From the NCBI GenBank assembly GCA_027924585.1, contig BSBM01000059.1, positions 2,790,001-2,854,000 of the forward strand: a DNA stretch of 64,000 nt. Direction: 5' to 3'. The notes beneath the pieces were generated by a model. It was given only the letters and a program-made list of their open reading frames with translations. It was not told where the DNA came from and ran no database searches. The stretch is from Larix kaempferi (Eukaryota > Streptophyta > Pinopsida > Pinales > Pinaceae). Shown piece after piece: positions 11,944 to 21,540 of this stretch (the first letter of the stretch is position 1; every line of letters begins with the position of its first letter). The position numbers and the translations under genes were made by a program.

Positions 11944-13214
11944 GTGTGAGGGCAGGAGCTCATCGTATGGCCGATAGACATCATAGTTCTTTTGTCCTTT
12001 TTCTGGGTTTTAGGGGAGAGAAGAGACCGTTTGGAGACTGGAGCCACGGCCCTTGGAAGCTGCAAAAACAAAAAATATTACATGGCCTCAATATGAATGA
12101 GGTATAATCTCTGATAAAGGACGAGGCGGGCATTCCCATGCTCGTATGAAGACATAGACAAAACAATTAGTCCCAAGAAGGGGGATCTAATACGTGAAGA
12201 AATATACTGGTACATCATAATGGTCCAGAGGGGACATGATTGTGGGATATACTCATGATCATGAATGATCTCAATAACTGATACACTGGAATAACTGAGG
12301 AACTGCTGAAACTGAAGGTGTCCAACATCTGTAGGGACTCAAAGACTATGAGTCATCTTCTGAGAAGTATTTGTATCCGTATACTCGAGGGAGTATAAAA
12401 CTGGGGTACATCTGAATACTGTCGCCATGCGCAGCCCGGATATCTATAGAGAAAGTGTAACTGGTGTTATCCGTAGGAAGACTCTCAAATGTGGAGGAGT
12501 CAGGAGGTATCCGGGGTCTTCGACTAATAAGTGAACGGACCAATACCCTGTGCGAGTCTCAACGATGCGATCAAGGTGTTGAAGTCGAGCATGTGAGAAA
12601 CAACCATTGGGAGAGGCACTGAGGATTCCTCTCGAAATGATTCGTAGGCACTCATCATAAATGGTAATGAGTCCAAGACACAGGGGCCTCTAGGTCTATC
12701 CTCTGGAATCAATGTGGTTGTCGTCGACAGAGGGAGACCAGCAACTAACAAGGCAATGATGTTTCCTTGATAGGAGCACGAGGTGTAGACCTGAAGTGAT
12801 GTAGTACTGCTGGTAGGACTGACATACTTGTGGGGATGGGAAATAACTGGGTTAAAAATTGGGTAGACTCAAACTTCCTTTGTTCAGAGCATGATGACAT
12901 GGTTGACCTGGCAGCATAGGGAACTGACTTGTAGGTGTGGGGATCATCTTTTAGGGACTGAAGGGTATGTACTGACTCCGGGGGGGTGAAGCTGATGGTA
13001 GCTGTCGAGGGAGTTTCAGGGTGACATACTGCAGAGTACTCTGAACAAAGGCGACCAAAATGGGGAATCTGCTATGTGATTATACATGATGTGTTGTAGC
13101 GCCAAGAGGCACCATTGATTCCTTCTTCGTAGTTGTAATGAGCTCCAAGAAGGGATAAAAGTGTGCTCTGAAATGGTACGGTCCTGTGGATTTTGTGAGC
13201 CCAGGACGGCGCAT
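11944..13214 (-). other. 3' non-coding region of the young Tat element
   Basis: No convincing frame on either strand. The part around 12430-12610 and 12740-12770 has recognisable relatives in the older element at 45837-45960 and about 46240, for example GTGTTGAAGTCGA followed by CATG. It therefore belongs to the ancestral 3' untranslated region and is not foreign DNA. Confidence 0.6.
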
Positions 13215-13565
13215 GCTCATGGTTGCTTTCATGTTTAGAGAGTCTGAAAACGGTAAGTGGACTCTATTGGTGTTTCTTTTTCGTGAGTTTAGTCTCCAAG
13301 GCCCGAAAAAGCATAAAATGATGCGGATGGAGAACTCTTCTAGCCGATGTGACTAGAGTATACCTTTTTCGTAATTAGTCTACGAGGTCCGGAAAAGGGG
13401 TAAACTTATACCAGGTAGACGCCCTTTCAGATATGTTTAGCGAGCATGAAAGGAAGCAAGATTGCTCGGCGATCTTTTCATTATTTTAGGAGTCAGAAAA
13501 GAGCTTAACAGAAACTCCCTAAGTGCCTTTTTCGTAAAAAAGGGGTTGCTCGGCCCGAAAAAGGG
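13215..13565 (-). other. Array of short stem-loops in the 3' non-coding region
   Basis: Successive inverted repeats: CTTTTTCG 13276-13283 with CGAAAAAG 13304-13311; CTTTTTCG 13364-13371 with a near match at about 13389; CTTTCA near 13428 with TGAAAG; CTTTTCAT near 13474 with CAGAAAAG; CTTTTTCG 13527-13534 with CGAAAAAG 13556-13563. Loops are about 20 bases. The same series is in the other Tat element at 46815-47330. Confidence 0.75.
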
Positions 13566-14033
13566 ATAAAATTATACCGAACAAAAATGGATTGATGAGG
13601 GCGAGAAGAGGTCTCAAGCATCGTCATCTGTGCGGAAAACTGGATCCGGTGACGTAAGACATGTCGAAAATGGAGAACGGCCGATGTGGCACGCAAACCG
13701 AGGTGACGAGGGGGCGTGGAAAAAATGCCCTGAAAATCTAAAGGTGAGAGCGAGAAATGATCTCAAGCATCATCACGGGCACGGAAATATGAATCCGACA
13801 GTGCAAATGGTGCGAAAAACGAAGGTCATAAGGACTCCGGAATGGTCAAAGGAAATAACTAGGTTAAAAAATGGCTACCAATAAAGGTGAGCCCACCAAG
13901 CCAATGATGCAGTGGTGGGGAGAAATGATGACCCGCGGGGGGGAACACTATGTGTATCAACTCAACTGAAATATACACATGACACATGACCTCAAAAATG
14001 GTTGAGATCACGAATATGAAAAAGTGAGCAGGG
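13566..14033 (-). other. Short spacer between gag-protease stop and stem-loop region
   Basis: A non-coding spacer with degenerate relatives of the stem-loop motif (GTGCGGAAAAC near 13631, GTGCGAAAAACG near 13809). In the older element this interval holds RT through the archaeal RNase H and an antisense gene, so the young element has lost roughly that whole block here. Confidence 0.55.
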
Positions 14034-17000
14034 TTAATGACCTGCCCCCATGCTATGTGCATGGGGTTTGTGATCGTGGATCACATATGTGTTGGTTTGA
14101 ACGATGGGCTCATTGAGGTGTTGAGATAGAGATGATGGGGACGGTTCAAAATGATTGATCATGCCCCCTATTCCGGGGTCGAGGTAATCTATTATGCCCC
14201 CTAACTCAGAGGTGTCAATGTGGTGCAGATGTTGTCTCAAAGAGAGATCAATAGGGAATTGAGCAACTGCTGGCGGGGTGTTATACCATGAGGCTGTGGG
14301 TCGTGGTGGCATACTGAAGTGATGATATGATGATGGGGGATTCCCCCAGTATCTCCAATGAGGATCACGATGATGATGAGTAGGCAAGGTTTTGGGCATG
14401 CCCCCATGTTGTGGACATGTGGTTTCCTGGTTGATTTGAAATGGTTCAACCTGTGTGTCAAAGGGATCGATGGAGGGGGCCGACCGGACAGAGGGGTATC
14501 CAGTGGAGATCGTATAAATGGCGGGGTCAAGGCCAGGCATTTCGGTATCTGACCAAGTAAAGAAATCAGTGAATTCTTGGAACAGTTGTTGGTATTCTCC
14601 GATCTCATGCTCACTGTGGGAGGTTCCTAATGTGATGGTATGAAGGGCACCAAGTGGGTCAGAGATGTCAATGTGGATGACGGAAGAAATATCGGCCATG
14701 GGATCCTTTAACCAGTCGACTCTAGTAGGAAAGAACTCTTTGGACTCAACCGCGGATTGCGTAGCGGTGGTGGATGAAGTCTCTTCCGGGAGGAAGTATG
14801 GACGATGGTGCATGTCTTCCCAGGGATGATTAAGGGCAGTAGGAGCCTCTAGAATTTCTTCATCATTGCGGGAGCTTTGAGTTGTCAAATCAAGTAATGA
14901 GGTAGTGGTAGTCGAAGAGATCATGTAGATGGTGTTAATCTCTCCGGATGATGATGATGCGGGAGGGTAGATCTCCTCGATAGTAGGGGGTGCCATCTCT
15001 AGGTCCAAATTGTTCATCTCATAGAGAGCTGCTCTATAGTCTGGGATGTCGGGACAGTTGTGGGAGTAGTGGCCGTAAATACCGCATATCGCACATGGGT
15101 GGTTGGTACGCAGTGATTTATCACGAGGCATGGGGTTTGGATCGAGCTTGACCACCGGGATGTTGGGGTCGTCGTCCAGCCTTTGCATGTGTTCCTGCAA
15201 TGCAGGTAACTGTGGGCACTGATGAGTTGGATGGCCTAGCTCATCACACAGCGAGCATTTTGGAGGAGCACGAAATACGGGGGGAGGTTTAACTGCCTTG
15301 GGTGGGGGAACCGCAGTGTATGGTTGTGGGCCTCTGCCCCCAGTGGGCCGGACGAATGGAGGGGGATTCGTCGACGACGAAGGAGTCGTGATACCGGGAG
15401 GTGGTTGGGTAGAAGTAACAATGGGTTGCACCGGTTGTAGGATGACATTTGGTGTCGGTGGAGGAACAGGAGGCGTAATATACCACACGGGTAATCCCAA
15501 TGTTAACCCGGGGAGACTAAGGGTAGCCATAACCGGGGCTCTTACTACACCCGAAGGAGGAAATAGAAAGGGGATTGTGTGGATAGGTGTAACACCGATG
15601 TGACTAGGGACCAATGGTGGTTTGGGTAACAAGCAGGGTTGATTACCGGGTGTTTGTGAAAGAGTGCAGAGGTTTGCGACTTGGGTCTCCGGTGATGGTG
15701 GTGGAATGACCTGGAATGTAGAGGTCATCGGCGCCTCGGAGTAAAGTCCGGGTCCTACCGAGGAAATGAATGAGGTAGTTGCACCACAAACAGGTTGTTC
15801 AACCATGGGGAGAACATTTTCAGGTGTGGCGGGGGCCTTGGGATCGTAATAGGTGAGCTGGTCGACCTTGACCACGCGTCCCTCATGGGGGAACTGCATG
15901 GTGCGAAATACAGATGAGGCAACAGCCCGCATGGCGTACATGTAGCTGCGACCAAGTAAAAGGTTATAGTCTAGTTGGGCATTGATGACCTCAATGTCAA
16001 TGAGCACGGTTTTACCCGCCAGCTGGACAGGGACATTGGCTAAAAGACCTTGGGGTTGAGCCGAACGGCCGTCATAAGCTCGTAATGCAGTGGTGGACTG
16101 CTGGAGAGTAGGGGATCCCAACTTCTGCCAAACGAATGTGGACATGACGCATGTGGAGGCCCCTTCATCGATAATGCATCGATGGATGACAAGATTCCGA
16201 ACAGAAACGGAAACTTGGAATGCTAAAGAGGAAGGCAGGCAGGGTTCAGATTGGTCTGAATCGAATGCGATCAACTGTGAATCATGGGGGTCAATGGCGC
16301 CAATGGCAGAGAGCAAAGTTTTGCGCTGCGAAGGACAGTTTTTCAAAACTTCTAAAGCAGACATGGCTGCAGGAGACTGGGCTAAGTCATCGAAAATGTT
16401 GTAATTCGACGCAGCGCGAGAATTAGGATTACTGTTGATGCGACGAAGTGGGAAGCGAGGTGCTTTGGAAGCGCCATCAAGTGGAGCCGGAGGTATACGT
16501 AACGTTTGATCTGTGGGATTAACGTTAGTGTTTTTTTCAGTGGGAGGGGCTTCAGAAGTCGGTCCGTATTGATTCCGACGGGTTTGGATATTGACGTCGG
16601 CGGTGGACATCATCAATAAGTGGTGGGTGCCTGAATCAAACATGGGTTGGTCAGGAGCTGTGTAAGTAATTTGTTGTGGTTGTCCGTTGCCCTGTTGGGG
16701 GGCTAACGGCTGAGTGTTCACCACTCCTTGTGTTGGAAAGGGGTTTTGGAGGACCAGAGGTTGTTGTGGAGGTGGTGGGGGGTTGGGTGGTGGCTGAGGA
16801 GTCGCCTGCCCTTGACGATGGGCGTCATTTGTCCATAGTTGTCGAGCTCGCTCGAGATGTGGGCAAGCGTGGGTATAGTGGCCATAGACACCGCAAATGG
16901 AACAAGGATGGTTTGTCCGTAAATTAGCATTTTTAGGTTGCTTAGGTGGCCGATCAGGATTCTGATGAGCGGGCGCCGCGTTATTGTTTTGCGGAGGATG

Positions 17001-18806
17001 GGTAGGTTGTGGAGCTTGGTTACGGTTTTGATTGTTTCCACGGTTTCGTCCTCTTCCTCGGTTTGGTTGCCCACCCTGGTTGCGTTGGTTATTTTGGTAT
17101 TGGGGCTGCTGTTGTTGTGCGTAGACATGCCCTTGAGCATTGGGGGGATTCTGAGGAGCCGCAGGTGCGGGAGCAGGTTGCGGTGGATAGTATGCAGGTG
17201 GAGCTGGAGGTGGTCCAGTTGCCTGTTGGGGTTGTTGGTACCCCTGAGCTGGTGGAGGTGTGAGGTTAGCCGGTGCAACCGGTTGTGGGTAATGCATGGG
17301 CTGTTGTGGAAACTGCATGGGGTTTTGTACCGTAGGTTGAGCATAGTATGTAGGAGGTACATATGCTGATGGCGCTTGGCCATAACAATGTTGTGGACAA
17401 GAGGGTCCATGAACATGATGGGTCTGGTTTGTTGGAGCATAAGAAGTTGTCGCTCCGGAACTGGATGTAGCCCTAGAAAGGTCTGGGGCGGGCATGGTGC
17501 TCACCATAATGAAAGGTTTTGCTTGCGGTGTAATTTGGCCAATAATGCCATCAGCGGCATGTGATGCCCCCGGTGTGTCACCGCGTGCAGAGTCACCTCG
17601 TGGGGCGTCAGGTATGATGGTATATAGGTAACCTGATTGGGCATAGATAAGATCAAACTGTTGGGCCTTAAGGATGGCCTCCTCCTCAGACTGGGGTCTT
17701 TCAGATGCTACATCCTTCGCAATGAGGGGAAGGAGGGATTTAAGGAACCAGTCTAAAAAGATTCGATCGTCTAATTTGATCTTGCATAGGCTTCGGCGCC
17801 GACGCCAATCATGAATATGGTCAGTGATGTGCGTGGCCGTGTTCTGTCTGCAAGACAGTAGGATCTCGACGCCCGCATCGTAGCGGACAGGTAGCTGGAA
17901 GAATTGTAGAAAGGTCGAGGCAAGGGAGGTAAATGTGGAATGCGTCCCATGGGGTTGCTCGATATACCATTTGGCTGCGGAGCCAGTAAAGGTGCGTTGT
18001 AAAAGCCGTAGGCGGATTGAGTCATCCACTATGGAGTTTGAGGAACACCATAAGTGGAAGGACATGATGTGATTTTGGGGGTCTTCTCCGGCTTTACCCT
18101 CAAACTTAGGGATGTCAGAGGGAAGCTTAGTGGGCATATGGGGCCAAGCAGGATCATGCCTGATGGGGTCATTTGTGAGCCTAGCTAAATCTGGCAGGTT
18201 GAGACTTGCCATGTATGGTAGACTAGCGGATGTGGTGACCGGAACCGGGACCTGCCTAGCCATTGTGGTATGGTGTAGAGGTCCAGTAGCGCCTATAGGT
18301 ATGCTAGGTATGGAGGGTATGTGCCCTCCAAAAGTTGTGGCCTGATATGGGTTAGCACTCCCAAGTGCAACTTGGGTTACACTTGGGTTAGGAATCGCAC
18401 TAGGGATTCCTGGTATAGCACTACCGAGTGCAACATGGGTTACACTTGGGTTAGGAATCGCAGCAGGGATTCCTGGGATAGCACTCCCAAGTGCAACAGG
18501 AGTTACACTTGGGTTAGGAATCGCACTAGGGATTCCTGGGATAGGGTTTGTGGAAACCGAAGGGGGTATGACCCCCATGTTGGGCATGCCCATGACAGGT
18601 GATGGTCCTGTGCTAGGCATTCCTGAATGTGGAGTGTTACCCATATTGGGCATACCCAAGGGGGTGGCTGTTGCCGTTGATGGTACTACCGCAGAAGGGT
18701 CTGCGGATGTCTGACCTATGGTTAATGTATATAGTGGATCAACTGGTGTTCCAGACATAATTGTGGTTGGTGGTAACTCTGTGGGGTTTTCGGATTCTAC
18801 CTCCAA
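14034..18806 (-). CDS. gag-pro: Gag-protease polyprotein of non-autonomous Tat element
   Basis: One uninterrupted frame of 1590 codons, stop at 14034. Codon 1 as given (18806) is TTG. The frame is open back to about 19001 with a basic, Ser-rich stretch but no ATG, and the first ATG is at 18758, so the true start is uncertain. Residues about 90-150 hold three near-identical 20-residue GIPSAIPNPSV repeats. About 225-400 is the retrotransposon Gag core. About 470-630 is rich in Pro, Gln and Asn. A CCHC zinc knuckle is at 635-648. The protease spans about 860-985, with catalytic motif DEGAS at 880-884 and DYNLLLGR at 946-953. Two more CCHC knuckles lie after the protease, at 1184-1197 and 1238-1251. 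Residues 1405-1430 (WSDTEMPGLDP) match the linker just before RT. About 160 unrelated residues follow to the stop. The protein would form particles and process itself but cannot reverse transcribe. Confidence 0.9.
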   Translation of the reverse strand: MEVESENPTELPPTTIMSGTPVDPLYTLTIGQTSADPSAVVPSTATATPLGMPNMGNTPHSGMPSTGPSPVMGMPNMGVIPPSVSTNPIPGIPSAIPNPSVTPVALGSAIPGIPAAIPNPSVTHVALGSAIPGIPSAIPNPSVTQVALGSANPYQATTFGGHIPSIPSIPIGATGPLHHTTMARQVPVPVTTSASLPYMASLNLPDLARLTNDPIRHDPAWPHMPTKLPSDIPKFEGKAGEDPQNHIMSFHLWCSSNSIVDDSIRLRLLQRTFTGSAAKWYIEQPHGTHSTFTSLASTFLQFFQLPVRYDAGVEILLSCRQNTATHITDHIHDWRRRRSLCKIKLDDRIFLDWFLKSLLPLIAKDVASERPQSEEEAILKAQQFDLIYAQSGYLYTIIPDAPRGDSARGDTPGASHAADGIIGQITPQAKPFIMVSTMPAPDLSRATSSSGATTSYAPTNQTHHVHGPSCPQHCYGQAPSAYVPPTYYAQPTVQNPMQFPQQPMHYPQPVAPANLTPPPAQGYQQPQQATGPPPAPPAYYPPQPAPAPAAPQNPPNAQGHVYAQQQQPQYQNNQRNQGGQPNRGRGRNRGNNQNRNQAPQPTHPPQNNNAAPAHQNPDRPPKQPKNANLRTNHPCSICGVYGHYTHACPHLERARQLWTNDAHRQGQATPQPPPNPPPPPQQPLVLQNPFPTQGVVNTQPLAPQQGNGQPQQITYTAPDQPMFDSGTHHLLMMSTADVNIQTRRNQYGPTSEAPPTEKNTNVNPTDQTLRIPPAPLDGASKAPRFPLRRINSNPNSRAASNYNIFDDLAQSPAAMSALEVLKNCPSQRKTLLSAIGAIDPHDSQLIAFDSDQSEPCLPSSLAFQVSVSVRNLVIHRCIIDEGASTCVMSTFVWQKLGSPTLQQSTTALRAYDGRSAQPQGLLANVPVQLAGKTVLIDIEVINAQLDYNLLLGRSYMYAMRAVASSVFRTMQFPHEGRVVKVDQLTYYDPKAPATPENVLPMVEQPVCGATTSFISSVGPGLYSEAPMTSTFQVIPPPSPETQVANLCTLSQTPGNQPCLLPKPPLVPSHIGVTPIHTIPFLFPPSGVVRAPVMATLSLPGLTLGLPVWYITPPVPPPTPNVILQPVQPIVTSTQPPPGITTPSSSTNPPPFVRPTGGRGPQPYTAVPPPKAVKPPPVFRAPPKCSLCDELGHPTHQCPQLPALQEHMQRLDDDPNIPVVKLDPNPMPRDKSLRTNHPCAICGIYGHYSHNCPDIPDYRAALYEMNNLDLEMAPPTIEEIYPPASSSSGEINTIYMISSTTTTSLLDLTTQSSRNDEEILEAPTALNHPWEDMHHRPYFLPEETSSTTATQSAVESKEFFPTRVDWLKDPMADISSVIHIDISDPLGALHTITLGTSHSEHEIGEYQQLFQEFTDFFTWSDTEMPGLDPAIYTISTGYPSVRSAPSIDPFDTQVEPFQINQETTCPQHGGMPKTLPTHHHRDPHWRYWGNPPSSYHHFSMPPRPTASWYNTPPAVAQFPIDLSLRQHLHHIDTSELGGIIDYLDPGIGGMINHFEPSPSSLSQHLNEPIVQTNTYVIHDHKPHAHSMGAGH

Positions 18807-19001
18807 ATCAAAGGTGAAGTGGGGTATGTCAGAATCGGATGACTGTCTAGATGATCGACGATGTGTCGAATCAAGGGATAATGCTCTGCGTCCGTGACGT
18901 GGAGAGCCAAGTGGACTAAACTCTGGGAGTTCGCCCCGTAGACGACGAGAACGTCTAGAATTCTCAATGGTGGGAATATGTTTTTTATTTAAAAAATTGT
19001 T
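18807..19001 (-). other. ATG-less upstream extension of the gag frame
   Basis: In frame with gag and free of stops for 65 codons, but with no methionine. The composition (many Arg and Ser) resembles a Gag N-terminus. Near 18966 the frame reads CCACC followed by ATT GAG, a good initiation context with ATT where an ATG might once have been. Other possibilities are splicing from an upstream exon or initiation at 18758. Confidence 0.4.
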
Positions 19002-20337
19002 TTAAGTATCAGGTGGTGATATATATGTAAAAGACTAAAAACCCTAATGCAACCAAGGGTGCAAGAAGGGGAGTGAAAAAAGAAGGCTCACAGGCCAAAA
19101 AATCAATCCTCAAAAAATGCACTTATTCTAGCAGCTGTGCTACAATAAGTGGAGGAATGGAACAACCGGTCAGAATACCAACATGCAAGCGGCTCCTAGA
19201 AAAAATAGGTGTAACTAGACTCAAAAGGTGGTAAAGATCATGCAAACACCTAATCTAAAAGTATTGTGACTCAAACAGACGATATCCCCTGCAAGGTGAT
19301 GAAATCCAAGTCAGACAATATGAATGTAGAGACAACGGCTAGATATCCCCCTACCGGGAGGGACACCGGGTAATCAATCCTAAAAAGACAGGCTACTAGG
19401 ATACTCCGTTCATGACGCGTCGAGAAAAGGTAAATCTGCCGTTTGGTCCTTTGATCGCAATATCCCAATACAGGGATATCCCGAGAACTGCGAATGGTAG
19501 CCCTTCGGTTACTGAATGGGTTTCGGTATCCCACTCAGGCTTCCGGAACCATCCTCGTGACTTCAACCCTCCTAGGGGAGAGGCCTTCCCACAAACCGGT
19601 TGTGACCGCGCCAAAAAGTACTAAGAGATTTTAGCTCCCTAATTGGACAACTTCTATGTCTCAGATGTATGAACTGAGGGGTGTTATTGGAACACCTATC
19701 CCCCCAATACTACCTAGCTACAAGAATTCTTTTCGTGTTCCCCAAGTGGGGTTAAGAGTGTGTTCAAATTAGGGTAAGTTTTAAGTCTTAGTTCAGTTAA
19801 GTGATCGTGTGAGTGCACGTGAGGTGTTGTAAACTGAACTTGAAAAAATTAAATGCTTTAAGGGAAATTTTTCAAAAAATAAAGGACTTTTCGAAAAATA
19901 ACAAGCAAATATTTAAGACTTTTTTTTTTTTCACTAAAAGGAATTAATATGCTTTTTCAAAAAATAACTCAAAAAATAAAGGATTTCTTGGATTTTATGA
20001 AGGCAAATAATAAACTCTTTTTAAAAGAAATAAGTGGATTTCTTCGTTTCAATAAAATTTGCTAAGGGCAAGATTCTAAAGAAGTAAACAAGAAAAAATT
20101 TGAATCTAGATAAAGAATGCAAAATGAATCTTTCTTTCACTTTCTTGAAAATTTTTAAAAAGATTTCTAGGTATGCACTTTTAAATAGTAAATTTTTTTT
20201 CTAAATCTGGAAAATATGCAGAATTTGATACTGTAAAAAATGTGCTATGGGCAGAAAGTACAGTAAAAAATATTTTTCAAAATCGGGATGGCCGAATGAA
20301 AAAAAAATTCAGCCGCGCGGGTTTTGGACGAACAGCC
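19002..20337 (-). other. Leader region of the young Tat element
   Basis: AT-rich untranslated leader between the primer site and gag. No domain found on either strand. Short frames at 19271-19614 show nothing recognisable. Confidence 0.55.
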
Positions 20338-20610
20338 GCGATGGGCCGCGCGGGTTTTGGCCGCACAGTCGCGATGGACCGCGCGGGTTTTGGCCGCACA
20401 GTCGCGATGGACCGCGCGGGTTTTGGACGCACAGTCGCGATGAGCCGCGCAGGTTTTGGCCGCACAGCCGCGATGAGCAGCGCGGAAAAATGCAGAAAAG
20501 TCGCGATGGACCGCGCGACTGTCTGGAAAAAGGCCGCGATGGACCGCGCGGAAAAACGCAGAAAAGCCGCGATGGACCGCGCGACTGTCTGGACAAAAGC
20601 CGCGAGGCGG
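20338..20610 (-). repeat. 33-bp GC-rich tandem array in the leader
   Basis: GCGATG-type anchors recur at exactly 33-bp steps: 20338, 20371, 20404, 20437, 20470, 20503, 20536, 20569, 20602. Early copies contain GCGCGGGTTTTGG. Later copies alternate GCGCGGAAAAACGCAG and GCGCGACTGTCTGG. The period is a multiple of three and long frames are open through it on both strands. It stands out as a GC-rich island in AT-rich sequence. Confidence 0.92.
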
Positions 20611-20788
20611 AAGCCGTGCACGGAAACCGAGAAACGAACCCGAAAATTGAAAATTTCGGGCTGTTTATGGGGCCAAATCTCAGACCAGCAATGGATCTGC
20701 TGTCTAAAAGGGCAGATCTATGGATCTAAAGGTAAAAAATTCATAAAAACTAAGATTTAATGGCAAAGCTAGAGATCTAAAGTTCAAA

Positions 20789-20805
20789 CCAAAGCGGAGT
20801 CGCCA
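20789..20805 (-). other. Primer-binding site
   Basis: On the minus strand, five bases after the 5' LTR end, the sequence is TGGCGACTCCGCTTTGG. It begins TGG as required to pair with a tRNA CCA end and is not the common initiator-Met type. I recall Tat/Ogre elements using tRNA-Arg primers, but this was not checked here. Confidence 0.7.
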
Positions 20806-20810
20806 AAAAC

Positions 20811-21535
20811 TGTTGGCTCGGTTTTGCAACCAAGCTTAGTGCTATGGGCACCTACTAACTAGTAGTAGCAGTTTCAATAAAAATAAAAACAATAAACTAA
20901 ATAAACAATACTTTTCATGGATCTAAGCAAGAATCTAAGCAAATAATTTAAATATTTCAAAAATCAAGAACAAGAAACATAAGAAATAATTTTTGTATTG
21001 AAAAGTGGGGGGCAAGCAAGTGCTTGCGATATTACCTTCAATGGTGAAGGTTGATGTTGAGCAACTCCCAAGATGAGTAGCTCCAAACTCCAATAGGTCT
21101 CTTTCTCCAAGGTTGCTTCAATGGCTAAAAGTGCTCATGGGAGATTTCAGCAGCATAAGGATGAGATAATGGAAGGATGTGAAATGAGGAGCCCCTACCA
21201 CCTTTTTATAGGTTTTGGTGGTGAGGAATACCATTTGTGGTTTTGTGGAAACCAATGGTATTGACCAACATGGTTTAGGTAATTTTCCCTCCTTTTTCCT
21301 TTTTTGAATAAAAATAATATTTTAATTCCCTTTTTAATATTTTTGGGAATTTGGACCCTTTTTGAGGGTTTTTTATGATTTTCTTGGAAAAATAATCTTT
21401 TTTAATGGAAAAAGGGGTGTACTAAGGTCTTTTGGTGACCTTTTGTTGGTTTCAGAGGCTCAGATGGTGGAAAAGTGGACAAATGGGTCATGTGAGTAAG
21501 GGAATGAGCTAGTGAGCACTTTTTAGGTGTTAACA
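20811..21535 (-). repeat. 5' LTR of the young Tat element
   Basis: 725 bp with the same ends as the left LTR. In minus sense it begins TGTTAACACC and ends GAGCCAACA, followed by the primer-binding site. Confidence 0.95.
21201..21212 (-). promoter_or_regulatory. TATA box of the 5' LTR
   Basis: Minus strand CCTATAAAAAGG, about 325 bp into the LTR. It is the likely core promoter for the gag-protease transcript. Confidence 0.6.
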
Positions 21536-21540
21536 CATGG
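21536..21540. repeat. Target-site duplication, right copy
   Basis: CATGG, identical to 11200-11204. Confidence 0.95.

Larger units (their letters stand above)
11205..21535 (-). mobile_element. Young non-autonomous Tat-lineage Ty3/gypsy element (TR-GAG-like)
   Basis: This is a complete 10,331-bp LTR retrotransposon in minus orientation: 5' LTR at 20811-21535, primer-binding site, leader with a 33-bp GC-rich tandem array, gag-protease frame 18806-14034, 3' non-coding region with stem-loops, polypurine tract, and 3' LTR at 11205-11929. The LTRs are equal in length and I found one difference (C near 11787, T in the matching right-LTR position), so insertion was recent. No RT, RNase H or integrase can be found. 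The coding part stops at the usual start of RT. Mobility would need pol proteins from another element. Lineage is judged from the DEGAS protease and DYNLLLGR motifs plus similarity to the second Tat element at 45-53 kb. Confidence 0.93.

Noticed and set aside
11796-12751. Short minus frames in the young element's 3' region as an accessory gene
   Set aside because: They overlap the LTR or the non-coding region, start at arbitrary points, and are not kept in the related older element.
16718-17440. 240-codon minus frame and the 143-codon plus frame across the gag region
   Set aside because: These are shadows of the gag-protease frame, caused by its Pro/Gln-rich, GC-biased codons. No domain of their own.
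20242-20760. 172-codon plus frame and related frames over the 33-bp array
   Set aside because: Open only because the repeat unit lacks stops and is a multiple of three. It lies antisense to the element and has no known motif, so it is kept as a finding about the repeat, not as a gene.
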